Source: Clostridiales bacterium (GTDB taxonomy: Bacteria; Bacillota; Clostridia; Oscillospirales; CAG-272). From it: DNA of 32,338 nucleotides. The notes under the pieces were generated by a model. The model ran no database searches, had not been told where the DNA came from, and saw only the letters and a list, made by a program, of their open reading frames with translations. Position numbers and translations under genes: made by a program. The stretch lies in assembly GCA_016281895.1 (NCBI GenBank), contig JAEEJM010000061.1, forward strand, positions 1 to 32,338, read 5' to 3'. Positions 1 to 9,270 of this stretch are shown piece by piece (the stretch's first letter is position 1; each line of letters begins with the position of its first letter).

Positions 1-582
1 ATTATCCGAGATCGCGTACGTCGCGCGCTTCATGTCCGGAGACACGGACACCGGAGAGGATGGAGTATCCGCCTGAGTGTTGCCGGAAGCGGAAGGCGAA
101 GAAGGATCCGCAGACGCGCCGCTATAGACCATGCGCACGTCTGTCGCGCCGTATCTGAGCGAGATGCCGGAGGAAATGACCGAGGGAACGGACGTGACGA
201 TATCGTTGTCCGCGGAGACATAATACTCTGCGCCTGCAATCGTTTTCTTCTCAAACTTATTGGTTTTGTCTTTCAGGTTTCCTTCGGAATCGTAGTATTT
301 GACGGGATAATCGTACGTCAGGCATTCGTAGGTTCCGTCCGACTTTGAGAATACGTAAGAAAAAAGGTCCTCTTCGAGCGAAGGGACACGGGCTGTATAT
401 CCTGATGAGGCTGCGTCAAGGGAATCTATATTATCCGGGAGGAATTCGGCATTAAGCTCATCCACGGCATTTCTGAATTCGGCGGAGAAGACATACAGAG
501 GCAGAGACAGAAGAGCCGTCAGCACCGAAAGGGGAACGGACAGGCTCTTTATGCCGAAGGAAAAACGATGCTTGGTTGACAT
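1..582 (-). CDS. N-terminal part of a secreted/surface protein, truncated by the window start
   Basis: Open frame on the minus strand from ATG at 582 (MSTKHRFSFGIKSLSVPLSVLTALLSLPLYVFSAEFRNAVDELN...) to the window edge with no stop, so it is absent from the ORF track. It has a signal-peptide-like N-terminus, a GAGGTG RBS and a consensus promoter upstream. The segment 'YPVKYYDSEGNLKDKTNKF' resembles N-termini of large secreted RHS/DNRLRE-type proteins (weak). Confidence 0.75.
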   Translation of the reverse strand, partial: MSTKHRFSFGIKSLSVPLSVLTALLSLPLYVFSAEFRNAVDELNAEFLPDNIDSLDAASSGYTARVPSLEEDLFSYVFSKSDGTYECLTYDYPVKYYDSEGNLKDKTNKFEKKTIAGAEYYVSADNDIVTSVPSVISSGISLRYGATDVRMVYSGASADPSSPSASGNTQADTPSSPVSVSPDMKRATYAISDN

Positions 583-610
583 AATGACACCTCGTACAGT
601 ATTTTTCTAC

Positions 611-639
611 ATTATACATTTCAGTACCGCCTTTGTCAA
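611..639 (-). promoter_or_regulatory. Sigma70-type promoter TTGACA-N17-TATAAT for the truncated surface protein
   Basis: Minus strand: ttgaca (634-639), 17-nt spacer, tataat (611-616), upstream of the ATG at 582. Confidence 0.75.
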
Positions 640-680
640 GGGTTGACTTGGGAGATAGAAATCGGGATAGAACTCCGGAA

Positions 681-823
681 GAAATGACGCTGCCGGCCCG
701 CGGGCCGGCAGCGTCATTTCTTCATTGCCGGCCGCAGCCGGCACTTCATTTGCGAGCGGAGCGCGCAACTTCATAAGCCCGCGCAGCGGGCGTCTTCATT
801 GCCGCCGCGGCGGCAACTTCATT
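681..823. repeat. Array of hairpins separated by CTTCATT/CTTCATA spacers, starting with a perfect 40-bp palindrome
   Basis: 681-720 is a perfect palindrome (gaaatgacgctgccggcccg|cgggccggcagcgtcatttc). CTTCAT(T/A) occurs at 720, 744, 769, 794 and 817 (23-25 nt period). Each interval holds a GC-rich inverted repeat with different sequence. Confidence 0.85.
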
Positions 824-828
824 CCTCC

Positions 829-2670
829 TCAGTTCGCCAGCGCCTTTCTTATCTTTGCCTGAGCCTTGAGGCGGTTCTCAGTGTTGAGTATGCGCTTGCG
901 GAGACGGAGAGACTTCGGAGTGACCTCCATGAGCTCGTCGTCGGCGATGTACTCCATCGCCTCCTCGAGACTGAACACGACGGGGGGCGTGAGGATGAGC
1001 TTCTCGTCGGCTCCGGTGGAGCGGACGGCGGTGAGGTGTTTTTCCTTGCACGGGTTGAGGGTGATGTCCTCGAACTTCGGGCACTCTCCGACCACCTGTC
1101 CCTCGTAGACCGGCTGACCGACGCCTACGAACATGCGGCCCCTGTCCTGACAGTTGTAGAGGCCGTAGGACGTGGTGACGCCGTCCTCGGAAGCCACGAG
1201 CGAGCCGGTATACCTCATCTGGATCTCGCCCCTGAACGGCTGATAGGAGTCGAAAATGGTGTTGAGTATGCCTTCGCCTCTCGTGTCGGTCATGAACTTG
1301 GACCTGTATCCGAAGAGGCATCTCGTAGGGATGCGGTACTCGAGCCTGGTGCGGGAGCCGTGAGCGTTCATTTCCAGCAGTTCGCCCTTGCGCTGCCCGA
1401 GCTTTTCGATGACGGTCCCGACGTATTCGGCGGGAACGTCTATGGTCACCGCCTCGACCGGCTCGCATCTGACTCCGTCGATCTCGCGGTAGAGGACGCG
1501 CGGGGTGGAGCAGGCGAGCTCGAAGCCCTCGCGCCGCATCGTCTCGACGAGGATCGACAGATGCATCTCGCCCCTGCCGGAGACGATGAAGTTGTCCGTC
1601 GTTTCGCCGTCCCGGACTCTGAGGGACACGTCCTTCAGAAGCTCTTTATAGAGGCGGTCGCGGATCTGGCGGGAGGTGACGTATTTTCCCTCGCGTCCGG
1701 CAAAGGGGCTGTCGTTTACGGATATCGTCATCTCGATGGTGGGCTCGCTCACTTTGACGAATTCGAGCGGCTCGGGGCATGTTACTGCGGTCAGCGTGTC
1801 GCCGATGGTTATGTCGCTGGCGCCGGAGAAGGCGACGATGTCCCCCATTTTCGCGGTCTCGACGGGGATGCGCTGAAGGCCGTCTATCTGATAAATGGAC
1901 ACTACTCTGGCGCGCTTCGGAGGATTCTGCGAGTGCCAGTTGCAGATCATCACGTCCTGGTTCTGCCTCATGGTCCCGCGCTCGATGCGCCCTATGCCTA
2001 TGCGCCCGACGTAGTCGTTGTAGTCGATCGACGAGACCAGCACCTGGAGATCGCCGTCGGGATCGCCCTCGGGGGCGGGGATGTAGCTGAGTATGGTGTC
2101 GAAGAGCGGCGCAAGGTCCGTGCCCGGGACGTCCGGCGAGAGCGACGCGGTCCCCGCGCGGCCTGAGCAGAAGAGCATGGGGCTGTCCAGCTGCTCGTCG
2201 GTCGCGTTGAGGTCGATGAGCAGTTCCAGGACCTCGTCTATCACCTCGTAGACGCGGGCGTCGGGCTTGTCGATCTTGTTGATGACGACGATCACCGGAT
2301 GGTTCAGCGCCAGCGCCTTCTGAAGCACGAAGCGCGTCTGAGGCATCGGGCCCTCGGCGGCGTCGACAAGAAGCAGAACGCCGTTGACCATCTTGAGGAC
2401 GCGTTCGACCTCGCCTCCGAAGTCGGCGTGCCCGGGGGTGTCGACTATATTGATCTTCGTGTTCTTGTAGTGGACGGCGGTGTTCTTCGCAAGAATGGTT
2501 ATTCCGCGCTCCCGCTCGATGTCACCCGAATCCATGACGCAGGTCACGGTCTCCTGGTTTTCCCGGTATATGCCGCCCTGCTTCAGCATCTGGTCGACGA
2601 GCGTGGTCTTTCCGTGGTCGACATGGGCTATTATGGCGATATTCCGAAGGTCTTCTCTGACGGTGTTCAT
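829..2670 (-). CDS. typA: Translational GTPase TypA/BipA
   Basis: [33 protein letters not shown]..., [25 protein letters not shown]; TypA-like C-terminus. Start set at the internal Met (2670), with RBS ggagg and an upstream promoter. Confidence 0.95.
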   Translation of the reverse strand: MNTVREDLRNIAIIAHVDHGKTTLVDQMLKQGGIYRENQETVTCVMDSGDIERERGITILAKNTAVHYKNTKINIVDTPGHADFGGEVERVLKMVNGVLLLVDAAEGPMPQTRFVLQKALALNHPVIVVINKIDKPDARVYEVIDEVLELLIDLNATDEQLDSPMLFCSGRAGTASLSPDVPGTDLAPLFDTILSYIPAPEGDPDGDLQVLVSSIDYNDYVGRIGIGRIERGTMRQNQDVMICNWHSQNPPKRARVVSIYQIDGLQRIPVETAKMGDIVAFSGASDITIGDTLTAVTCPEPLEFVKVSEPTIEMTISVNDSPFAGREGKYVTSRQIRDRLYKELLKDVSLRVRDGETTDNFIVSGRGEMHLSILVETMRREGFELACSTPRVLYREIDGVRCEPVEAVTIDVPAEYVGTVIEKLGQRKGELLEMNAHGSRTRLEYRIPTRCLFGYRSKFMTDTRGEGILNTIFDSYQPFRGEIQMRYTGSLVASEDGVTTSYGLYNCQDRGRMFVGVGQPVYEGQVVGECPKFEDITLNPCKEKHLTAVRSTGADEKLILTPPVVFSLEEAMEYIADDELMEVTPKSLRLRKRILNTENRLKAQAKIRKALAN

Positions 2671-2728
2671 GACAGCTCCTCCCGGCCGGGCCCGGATCGG
2701 GGGGCCGGCTGAAAAAATACAACGAATG

Positions 2729-2757
2729 ATTATATCATAAAAACGGCCGTTTGTCAC
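2729..2757 (-). promoter_or_regulatory. Promoter GTGACA-N17-TATAAT upstream of typA
   Basis: Minus strand: gtgaca (2752-2757), 17-nt spacer, tataat (2729-2734). Confidence 0.6.
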
Positions 2758-2800
2758 CCGCAACCGCAAAAAAAGCGGTGCTTTTCCGGCAAAAAGTCCG

Positions 2801-2835
2801 AAAAAAACGCCGCGCGCCCGGCCGGGCGCGCGGCG
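2801..2835 (-). terminator. Rho-independent terminator of the GH99-like gene
   Basis: Perfect 28-bp palindrome cgccgcgcgcccgg|ccgggcgcgcggcg (2808-2835), followed on the minus strand by TTTTTTT, just after the CDS stop at 2849. Confidence 0.85.
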
Positions 2836-2848
2836 GATGTGCAGTCCG

Positions 2849-4696
2849 TCATTCGATGTTGCTGTAAACGTAGGCAAGTCTGCCGTACGGTGCGGCGTCG
2901 CCGTCAAGGTAGAAAGAACGCACGTCCAGGGTGTCGCAGCCGTCCGTCCATTTGAACGCCAGCGAGATCAGGTCCTCGTCCTCCGACGTCGCCCCGGGAA
3001 GTCCCAGCAGCGCGCGCGGCACGGCCACCGTCATCCGGTTGCCGAAGACGGAGTATACTGCCCTGCCGGCGGGCTCCCAGCCGCCGTCCTCTTTTGCACG
3101 CTCGACCGTCACGGTGCCGTCGTCGCCGGCCCCGGCGCGGTTGACGGCAAAGGCGAAGCCTCCGGACGACAGGCGGGGGGCGACGCGGCCGCAGTTGCCG
3201 GCCTCGGGCCGTATCAGCAGCGTCATGCGGCCCTCGGGCTTTTCGCAGACGGAGTCGCCGGCGACCTCGGCGGAGAAGTACAGATAGTCGCGGTCGCGAA
3301 GGACCGCCATGCGGAGAAGATCGTTGACTCCGGCCTCGCTGCGGTACGGTATGCCGCCGAAGCCGACGGAATCGCGCGGGCCGCAGTCGTCCGGGAAGTC
3401 CTCGTATACCGCCGGGGCGGCTCCGAAGGCCGCGGCGGCCGCGGCGGGATCTCTGACGTCGACCGTGACATAGCCGCCCGCGTCCACCCTGGGCGCGGTG
3501 CCCTTGAAGCGCCGGATGCCCGAGATGAGCTGCATGTAATAGTTGTCCCCGAGAGGACCGTCCATGGGCTCGACGTCCCTGGACGTATCGGGGTCGCAGC
3601 AGTCGATGAATCTTACCGGGTACTCCGGAACGGGCGGCTGGCGCTGGGCGACCCACTCGTTCCATCCGGTCACGAACACGTTGCTTACGTTCTGCCTGAG
3701 GGCCCATTCCCACTGCTCGGCGAAGTTGTACCCGTACAGCATGGCATTCTCCGACCTGTCGTTGGCGCCGTCGTGGTAGCTGCGCGTGCGGTCGTTCGCA
3801 CCGTAATACGCGGTTGCGCTCATGGTTATGGTGTCGCTGTGCTGGGCGACGGAGACGTTCAGCATCTCACGCGTACCGCCGGGACCGTAGACCGCCCGGT
3901 CCGAGAGCAGCCGGTCGAATTCCATCCACGGGAAGCCGTCGTCCCTGCGCTCTTCGTTCGGCCACTGGCTGAGCTTGATCCTGAAGAAGCCGCGCGCCTC
4001 GTCCGAGAGCTCCGGGTCGTCCGTCCTGCCTATTATCACCGGTCTGCCGTCTCTGCGGTACCAGAGGCCGGAATACTCGGGATGGGCTTTGTAAACCGTC
4101 TCGTAGATGCGGTTGACGGTCCGCCCTGAATACGAGTTCGTATAGAAGGCTATGCGGGGCACACGGATACCCTTCCTGTCGTACTCGCCGAGGATGCCCA
4201 TAAGAGCCAGCACCTGCTCGGTGTAAGTCGCGGCGTTTGTGTTGTCGACGACGATGTAATCCACCCCGGCGTCTGTCAGCATCTGGATCTGCCTGCGCAT
4301 GACCCAGGTATCGTCCGAGGTATAGTAGCCGAACAGGGGCTTTCCCCAGAAGTGCATGGCGCTGATCGGGCCGCCTCCGGCTTCCATCCAGGCCTTTTCG
4401 GAAACGGTCGCCCCGGGGACCCGCCCGATGACCGAGTTGTCGTAAGGGCCGGCGGTCCCGTGTCTGCCCTGCCACAGGAAGAAAAACACTCCGACCTCGC
4501 GCCCGCCGGGCGGGTCCGCGGTGTCCCGCGGCACGTCCAGGGGCAGCACTCTGCCGAGGGCGTCGGTGGCGGCAAAGGTGCCGTTGACGGCGGAAAAGGG
4601 TCCCGCGTATCTGCGAAGACCGGCCGGGCGCGCCTCCGACGGCGACCGGGCGCCGGGGCGGCTGCCGCCGCTTCCTGTTCCGGTTTCTTTGTCCAT
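2849..4696 (-). CDS. GH99/GH71-like glycoside hydrolase domain protein
   Basis: 615-aa ORF with 'VGVFFFLWQGRHG', 'GKPLFGYYTSDDTWVMRRQIQMLTDAGVDYIVVDNTNA' and 'NVFVTGWNEWVAQRQP', as seen in GH99/71-like enzymes; C-terminal beta-rich domain. RBS ggaaggtgag before the ATG. Confidence 0.7.
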   Translation of the reverse strand: MDKETGTGSGGSRPGARSPSEARPAGLRRYAGPFSAVNGTFAATDALGRVLPLDVPRDTADPPGGREVGVFFFLWQGRHGTAGPYDNSVIGRVPGATVSEKAWMEAGGGPISAMHFWGKPLFGYYTSDDTWVMRRQIQMLTDAGVDYIVVDNTNAATYTEQVLALMGILGEYDRKGIRVPRIAFYTNSYSGRTVNRIYETVYKAHPEYSGLWYRRDGRPVIIGRTDDPELSDEARGFFRIKLSQWPNEERRDDGFPWMEFDRLLSDRAVYGPGGTREMLNVSVAQHSDTITMSATAYYGANDRTRSYHDGANDRSENAMLYGYNFAEQWEWALRQNVSNVFVTGWNEWVAQRQPPVPEYPVRFIDCCDPDTSRDVEPMDGPLGDNYYMQLISGIRRFKGTAPRVDAGGYVTVDVRDPAAAAAAFGAAPAVYEDFPDDCGPRDSVGFGGIPYRSEAGVNDLLRMAVLRDRDYLYFSAEVAGDSVCEKPEGRMTLLIRPEAGNCGRVAPRLSSGGFAFAVNRAGAGDDGTVTVERAKEDGGWEPAGRAVYSVFGNRMTVAVPRALLGLPGATSEDEDLISLAFKWTDGCDTLDVRSFYLDGDAAPYGRLAYVYSNIE

Positions 4697-4786
4697 GATC
4701 TCACCTTCCGTAACGGAAATAATCGGTACCCCGGGCCGGACGCGCGTCCGGCCTCCGGGCGCTCCTTTGCGGGCTGCCTCCCGGAT

Positions 4787-4865
4787 ACCGCGAACCGGCG
4801 TCCGCGATCCGGGACCGCGAACCGGCGTCCGCGATCCGAGACCGCGATCCGAGACCGCGATCCGG
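4787..4865. repeat. Tandem direct repeat (27 bp x2, then 13 bp x2)
   Basis: accgcgaaccggcgtccgcgatccggg (4787-4813) / accgcgaaccggcgtccgcgatccgag (4814-4840) / accgcgatccgag (4841-4853) / accgcgatccgg (4854-4865). Confidence 0.9.
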
Positions 4866-5064
4866 CGGCCCGTCCCGCGACTCTAATTGTAACATACCTT
4901 TTCCGCCAAATCAACTGTTTGTTTGCCCGCGGACCGCACATGCGCGCAAAAGCCGGATAATACCGCCGCCGCAGGGGAAAAACGGTCGGCATCCGATGAC
5001 CGAACGGACCGGCCCGTCATCGTCAAAGAGGTAAAAAGCGGCATCGGGTGCATTAAAGAAGGAA

Positions 5065-5093
5065 TTGATTTACCGTAAGGATTATGCTACAAT
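5065..5093 (+). promoter_or_regulatory. Promoter TTGATT-N17-TACAAT upstream of the DUF4091 gene
   Basis: ttgatt (5065-5070), 17-nt spacer, tacaat (5088-5093). Confidence 0.55.
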
Positions 5094-5151
5094 AGAAGAA
5101 GTAAAGGCGGATCCTGAGGGATAAACGCCGACGCGCCGAAGGAGGCAGACA

Positions 5152-6840
5152 ATGATCCAGGCAAAAACAGTCTCGTCGCTCGAAAAATGCTTCAGGGACA
5201 CCGACCTCACGAAGGTCCCCGAATTCAAGGGGACACATATCTTCCGCAACCAGCGCATATCGCTACAGATAGCCATGAACGCCCCGGACCGCGGAACGGA
5301 CTGGGCCGAGGTCGTATGCCGCGGCATCGACGCCCGCTGCGTCGCCCTCCGGCAGGTCGAATACATCTGGTCGGACATGCCCTGCTGGCCCGGGACCGAC
5401 GAGCCCGGATACATCCGGACGGGACCGGGGTTCTTTCCCGACCTCCTGGCGCCTCCCGAGCACGGCAGGGCAAAGATCCGCGGCTCCGAGACCCGGTGCG
5501 TGTGGATCGACATCGACGCCTCGCTCATGCCCGGTGAGGACCGTCCCGCCGCCTTGTCCGTGCTGCCGCTCACTTTCGAGGTGCGCTGCGGCGGAGAGAC
5601 CCTGTCGCTCCCCTTTGAGCTCACCTACGTGCCCGCCGACCTTCCGGAGCAGACGATCCGCTTCACGCAGTGGTTCCACTGCGACTGCCTTGCAAACTGG
5701 TACGGCGCCGAACCGTGGTCGGAGCGGCACTGGCAGATAGTCGAGAATTTCGCAAGAACAGCCGTGAGGAACGGGATCGATACGCTCCTGACGCCGGTGT
5801 TCACGCCGCCCCTCGACACCCGCCCCGGCGGCGAGCGCCGCACAGTGCAGCTCACCGGGGTCAGGCTGTGCCGCAACGGGCGTTACATCTTTGATTTCTC
5901 CAGGCTCGACCGCTGGATCGACATGTGCGACCGCGTGGGGATAAAGTATTTCGAGATCTCCCACCTGTTCACCCAGTGGGGCGCCGCGCACGCGCCCAAG
6001 ATAATGGCCGATACGCCCGACGGATACAGGAGGATCTTCGGCTGGGAGACCGACGCGACCGGGCCCGGATACCGCCGCTTCCTGGACCGCTTCCTTCCGG
6101 CGTTCATTGCCCACATGAAGGCCCGCGGCGACGACGGCCGCTGCCTGTTCCACATATCCGACGAGCCGTCGGCGGAGCAGCTGCCGCAGTACCTGAAGTC
6201 TCGCGCAGCCGTCGCGAAGCACCTCGAGGGCTACACTGTCATGGATGCGCTCTCGGATATCCGCTTCTACGAATCGGGAGCGGTGAGCACTCCCATCCCG
6301 TCGACGGATCACATCGAGCCTTTCATAGAGGCGTTCGGCAGAGAGGGCAGGGGAGGACTCTGGACGTACTACTGCTGCGGCCAGACCAGAGGAGTCTCGA
6401 ACCGCATGTTCGGAATGTCCGGGGCCCGGACCGCCTTCATAGGCTTTCAGCTTTGGAAGTACGGGATCGAGGGCTTCCTGCAGTGGGGATACAACTTTTA
6501 CAACAACTGCGGCTCCTGGGACGCCGTCAACCCGTATATCGACTCGACCGGCAGCGGCTGGGTCCCGTCCGGTGACACCTACTCCGTATATCCGGGTATG
6601 GACGGACAGGCCCTGGAGTCCGTAAGGCTCTGCCTGTTCCGGGAGGCGCTGGACGACGTCCGCATGCTGCGCCTGTGCGAGTCCGTCGTCGGCCGCGAAA
6701 GGACGCTGGCGGCCGCCGAGGAGATCTGCGGTACCATCGTCTTCTCGCGCTGCGTCTGCGACACGGAGACCATGGAGGCTCTGCGGGGGCGAATAGCCTC
6801 CCTGATCGCATCCGGCCTCTCCGGCCGCCGGCTCGCTTGA
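5152..6840 (+). CDS. DUF4091 / GH123-like glycoside hydrolase domain protein
   Basis: 562 aa; 'LFHISDEPSAEQLPQYLKSR', 'GIEGFLQWGYNFYNNCGS', 'PGMDGQALESVRLCLFREALDDVRMLRLCE' are typical of DUF4091 proteins. RBS gaaggagg. Confidence 0.8.
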   Translation: MIQAKTVSSLEKCFRDTDLTKVPEFKGTHIFRNQRISLQIAMNAPDRGTDWAEVVCRGIDARCVALRQVEYIWSDMPCWPGTDEPGYIRTGPGFFPDLLAPPEHGRAKIRGSETRCVWIDIDASLMPGEDRPAALSVLPLTFEVRCGGETLSLPFELTYVPADLPEQTIRFTQWFHCDCLANWYGAEPWSERHWQIVENFARTAVRNGIDTLLTPVFTPPLDTRPGGERRTVQLTGVRLCRNGRYIFDFSRLDRWIDMCDRVGIKYFEISHLFTQWGAAHAPKIMADTPDGYRRIFGWETDATGPGYRRFLDRFLPAFIAHMKARGDDGRCLFHISDEPSAEQLPQYLKSRAAVAKHLEGYTVMDALSDIRFYESGAVSTPIPSTDHIEPFIEAFGREGRGGLWTYYCCGQTRGVSNRMFGMSGARTAFIGFQLWKYGIEGFLQWGYNFYNNCGSWDAVNPYIDSTGSGWVPSGDTYSVYPGMDGQALESVRLCLFREALDDVRMLRLCESVVGRERTLAAAEEICGTIVFSRCVCDTETMEALRGRIASLIASGLSGRRLA

Positions 6841-6865
6841 CAAAACCCGCCCCCGGTGTTATACT
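6837..6865 (+). promoter_or_regulatory. Promoter TTGACA-N17-TATACT for the glutamine synthetase gene; the -35 overlaps the upstream stop codon
   Basis: ttgaca (6837-6842) contains the TGA stop (6838-6840) of the previous CDS; 17-nt spacer; tatact (6860-6865). Confidence 0.7.
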
Positions 6866-6931
6866 TAACCATAGGTTTTTGTTTTTGCCGGCCGGCACAT
6901 AACGCGGCCCGCCGCCACTGAGGAGAGACAC

Positions 6932-9031
6932 ATGAACATTCCCGAGATCTTCGGCTGCAACGTCTTCGACGACAGCGCAATGAAATCGCGCCTGTCGCGC
7001 GGCGTATACGAAGCCATGAAGCGGACCATAGAGGACGGAAGATCGCTCGACCTCGGCATAGCCAACGAGGTTGCCGAGGCCATGAAGGACTGGGCGGTCG
7101 AGCGCGGAGCGACCCACTTCACGCACTGGTTCCAGCCCATGACCGGCGTCACCGCGGAAAAGCACGAGAGCTTCATATCCCCCTCGGCAAACGGAAAGAT
7201 CATAATGGAGTTCTCCGGAAGAGAGCTTGTCCGCGGCGAGTCCGACGCCTCGTCGTTTCCGTCCGGCGGCCTGCGCGCCACATTCGAGGCCCGCGGTTAC
7301 ACCGCCTGGGACCCCACGTCCTACGCCTTCATAAAAGACGACACGCTGTACATACCCACCGCCTTCTGCTCCTACGGCGGAGAGGCGCTCGACAAAAAAA
7401 CGCCGCTTTTGCGCTCCATGGAGGCTCTGAACCGCCAGTGCATGCGCATACTCCGGCTGTTCGGCGACTCCTCGGTGACGTCCGTCCGCCCGACGGTCGG
7501 GGCGGAGCAGGAGTATTTCCTGATCGACGCCGATCTTTACGCCAAAAGGCCCGACCTTATCTTCACCGGGCGCACGCTGTTCGGAGCCAAGCCGCCCAAG
7601 GGGGCCGAACTCGACGACCACTATTACGGCACCATAAAGCCCCGGGTCCAGGCCTTTATGAAGGACCTCGACGAGGAGCTGTGGAAGCTTGGCATACTGG
7701 CAAAGACAGAGCACAACGAGGCCGCTCCGGCGCAGCACGAGCTGGCGCCGGTGTTCATAGTCGCCAACACCGCGACGGACCAGAACCAGCTCACCATGGA
7801 GATGATGCGCAAGGTCGCACGCAGGCACGGTCTCGAGTGCCTGCTCCACGAGAAGCCCTTCCAGGGCGTCTCCGGCTCCGGAAAGCACAACAACTGGTCG
7901 ATAAACGCGGTCTCCGGGGAGAATCTCCTCAAGCCCGGCAAGACCCCCCGCGACAACGCACGCTTCCTGCTGTTCCTCGTCGCGGTCGTCAAAGCCGTCG
8001 ACGAGTATCAGGATCTGCTGAGACTTTCGGCCGCGTCGGCCGGCAACGACCACCGCCTCGGCAAGAACGAGGCCCCGCCCGCGATCGTATCCATCTTCCT
8101 CGGCGACGAGCTAACCGCCATACTCGACTCGATCGAGTCCAGATCCGAGTACAGCGCGGCCGCCGAAGAGCCCCTGCGTCTCGGCGTCCACGTGCTGCCG
8201 AAGCTCCCGCGCGACACCACCGACCGCAACAGGACCTCGCCGTTCGCCTTTACCGGCAACAAGTTCGAGTTCCGCATGGTCGGCTCGTCCGAGTCGCTGG
8301 CCTGCACCAACATAATGCTCAACACCGCCGTGGCGGACGCGCTGTGCTCGTTCGCCGACGAGCTGGAAAAGGCCGCGCCCGAAGATTTCAACGGAGCCCT
8401 TGACGCTCTCATCCGCAGGACTTACAGCGAGCACAAGCGCATCATTTTCAACGGAAACGGCTACAACGAGGCCTGGATCGCCGAGGCGGAGCGGAGGGGT
8501 CTGCTTAACCTTGCCTCCACCCCCGACGCCGTAGTGCGCATGACGGACCGCAAGAATCTGGATCTGTTTGCCAGACACAAGGTCTATTCCGAGGCCGAGG
8601 CCCGCTCCCGCAGGGACATCATCCTGGACCACTACTGCAAGATACTCAATATCGAGGCCCAGACCATGGTCTACATGACCAGGCGCCAGTATCTCCCCGC
8701 CGTCTGGAAGTACGAGGGGGAGCTTGCCTCATCCGTCAACGCCAAGCAGGCCGGAGCCGTCCCGCTCCCGTGCCGCGGTCAGGAGCAGGTCCTGGCGAAG
8801 CTGTCGAGGCTCGCCGACACGGCGTCCTCGCGGTGCGACCGGCTCGAGGCCAGGCTCGGCAAGCTCCGCGCCGACTCCTCCGGCCCCGATGTCAGAGCCT
8901 TCAGGTTCAAGGACGAGATCATTCCGGCCATGGAGGCTCTCAGGGAGGCCGTGGACGCGGCCGAGACGGTGATGCCCCTCGACGCGTGGCCGGTGCCCGA
9001 CTACGGAGCCCTGCTGTTCTGCACCAAATAA
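6932..9031 (+). CDS. glnN: Glutamine synthetase type III
   Basis: 699 aa; MNIPEIFGCNVFDDSAMKSRLS..., 'THFTHWFQPMTGVTAEKHESF', 'VGAEQEYFLID', 'EHNEAAPAQHELAPVF', 'SGKHNNWSI', consistent with GSIII. Confidence 0.95.
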   Translation: MNIPEIFGCNVFDDSAMKSRLSRGVYEAMKRTIEDGRSLDLGIANEVAEAMKDWAVERGATHFTHWFQPMTGVTAEKHESFISPSANGKIIMEFSGRELVRGESDASSFPSGGLRATFEARGYTAWDPTSYAFIKDDTLYIPTAFCSYGGEALDKKTPLLRSMEALNRQCMRILRLFGDSSVTSVRPTVGAEQEYFLIDADLYAKRPDLIFTGRTLFGAKPPKGAELDDHYYGTIKPRVQAFMKDLDEELWKLGILAKTEHNEAAPAQHELAPVFIVANTATDQNQLTMEMMRKVARRHGLECLLHEKPFQGVSGSGKHNNWSINAVSGENLLKPGKTPRDNARFLLFLVAVVKAVDEYQDLLRLSAASAGNDHRLGKNEAPPAIVSIFLGDELTAILDSIESRSEYSAAAEEPLRLGVHVLPKLPRDTTDRNRTSPFAFTGNKFEFRMVGSSESLACTNIMLNTAVADALCSFADELEKAAPEDFNGALDALIRRTYSEHKRIIFNGNGYNEAWIAEAERRGLLNLASTPDAVVRMTDRKNLDLFARHKVYSEAEARSRRDIILDHYCKILNIEAQTMVYMTRRQYLPAVWKYEGELASSVNAKQAGAVPLPCRGQEQVLAKLSRLADTASSRCDRLEARLGKLRADSSGPDVRAFRFKDEIIPAMEALREAVDAAETVMPLDAWPVPDYGALLFCTK

Positions 9032-9214
9032 AAAAGGGGCCGAGGCCCTGGAAGAACGTCCGGAATCATTGGATCCCGCTGGATGCCATAAGGACATTAT
9101 TAGTGTTATTCCCGTGGACTGCGCTGAAAAAATGACACCGGATGTATAATGATCGTTTGGGTACAAAAGGAAGGGGAAAGCAATCTTCATCCATCAATTG
9201 CCATGCTCCCAATC

Positions 9215-9255
9215 GGCCGGTTCTCTGATCATCCTTATGAGAACCGGCCTTTTTT
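9215..9255 (+). terminator. Hairpin plus T-tract terminator downstream of glnN
   Basis: ggccggttctc (9215-9225), 13-nt loop tgatcatccttat, gagaaccggcc (9239-9249), then tttttt. Related copy at 27448-27481. Confidence 0.8.
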
Positions 9256-9270
9256 CGCCTTTTTTCGCCG

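Noticed and set aside
681-823. CRISPR array
   Set aside because: Spacing ~25 nt with a 7-nt shared word and hairpin-forming intervals; no repeat/spacer structure and no cas genes.
799-2166. 455-aa plus-strand ORF
   Set aside because: Antisense shadow of typA in GC-rich DNA; no recognisable motifs, while the minus frame is clearly TypA.
5263-6843. 526-aa minus-strand ORF opposite the DUF4091 gene
   Set aside because: Antisense shadow; the plus frame has family motifs, RBS and promoter.
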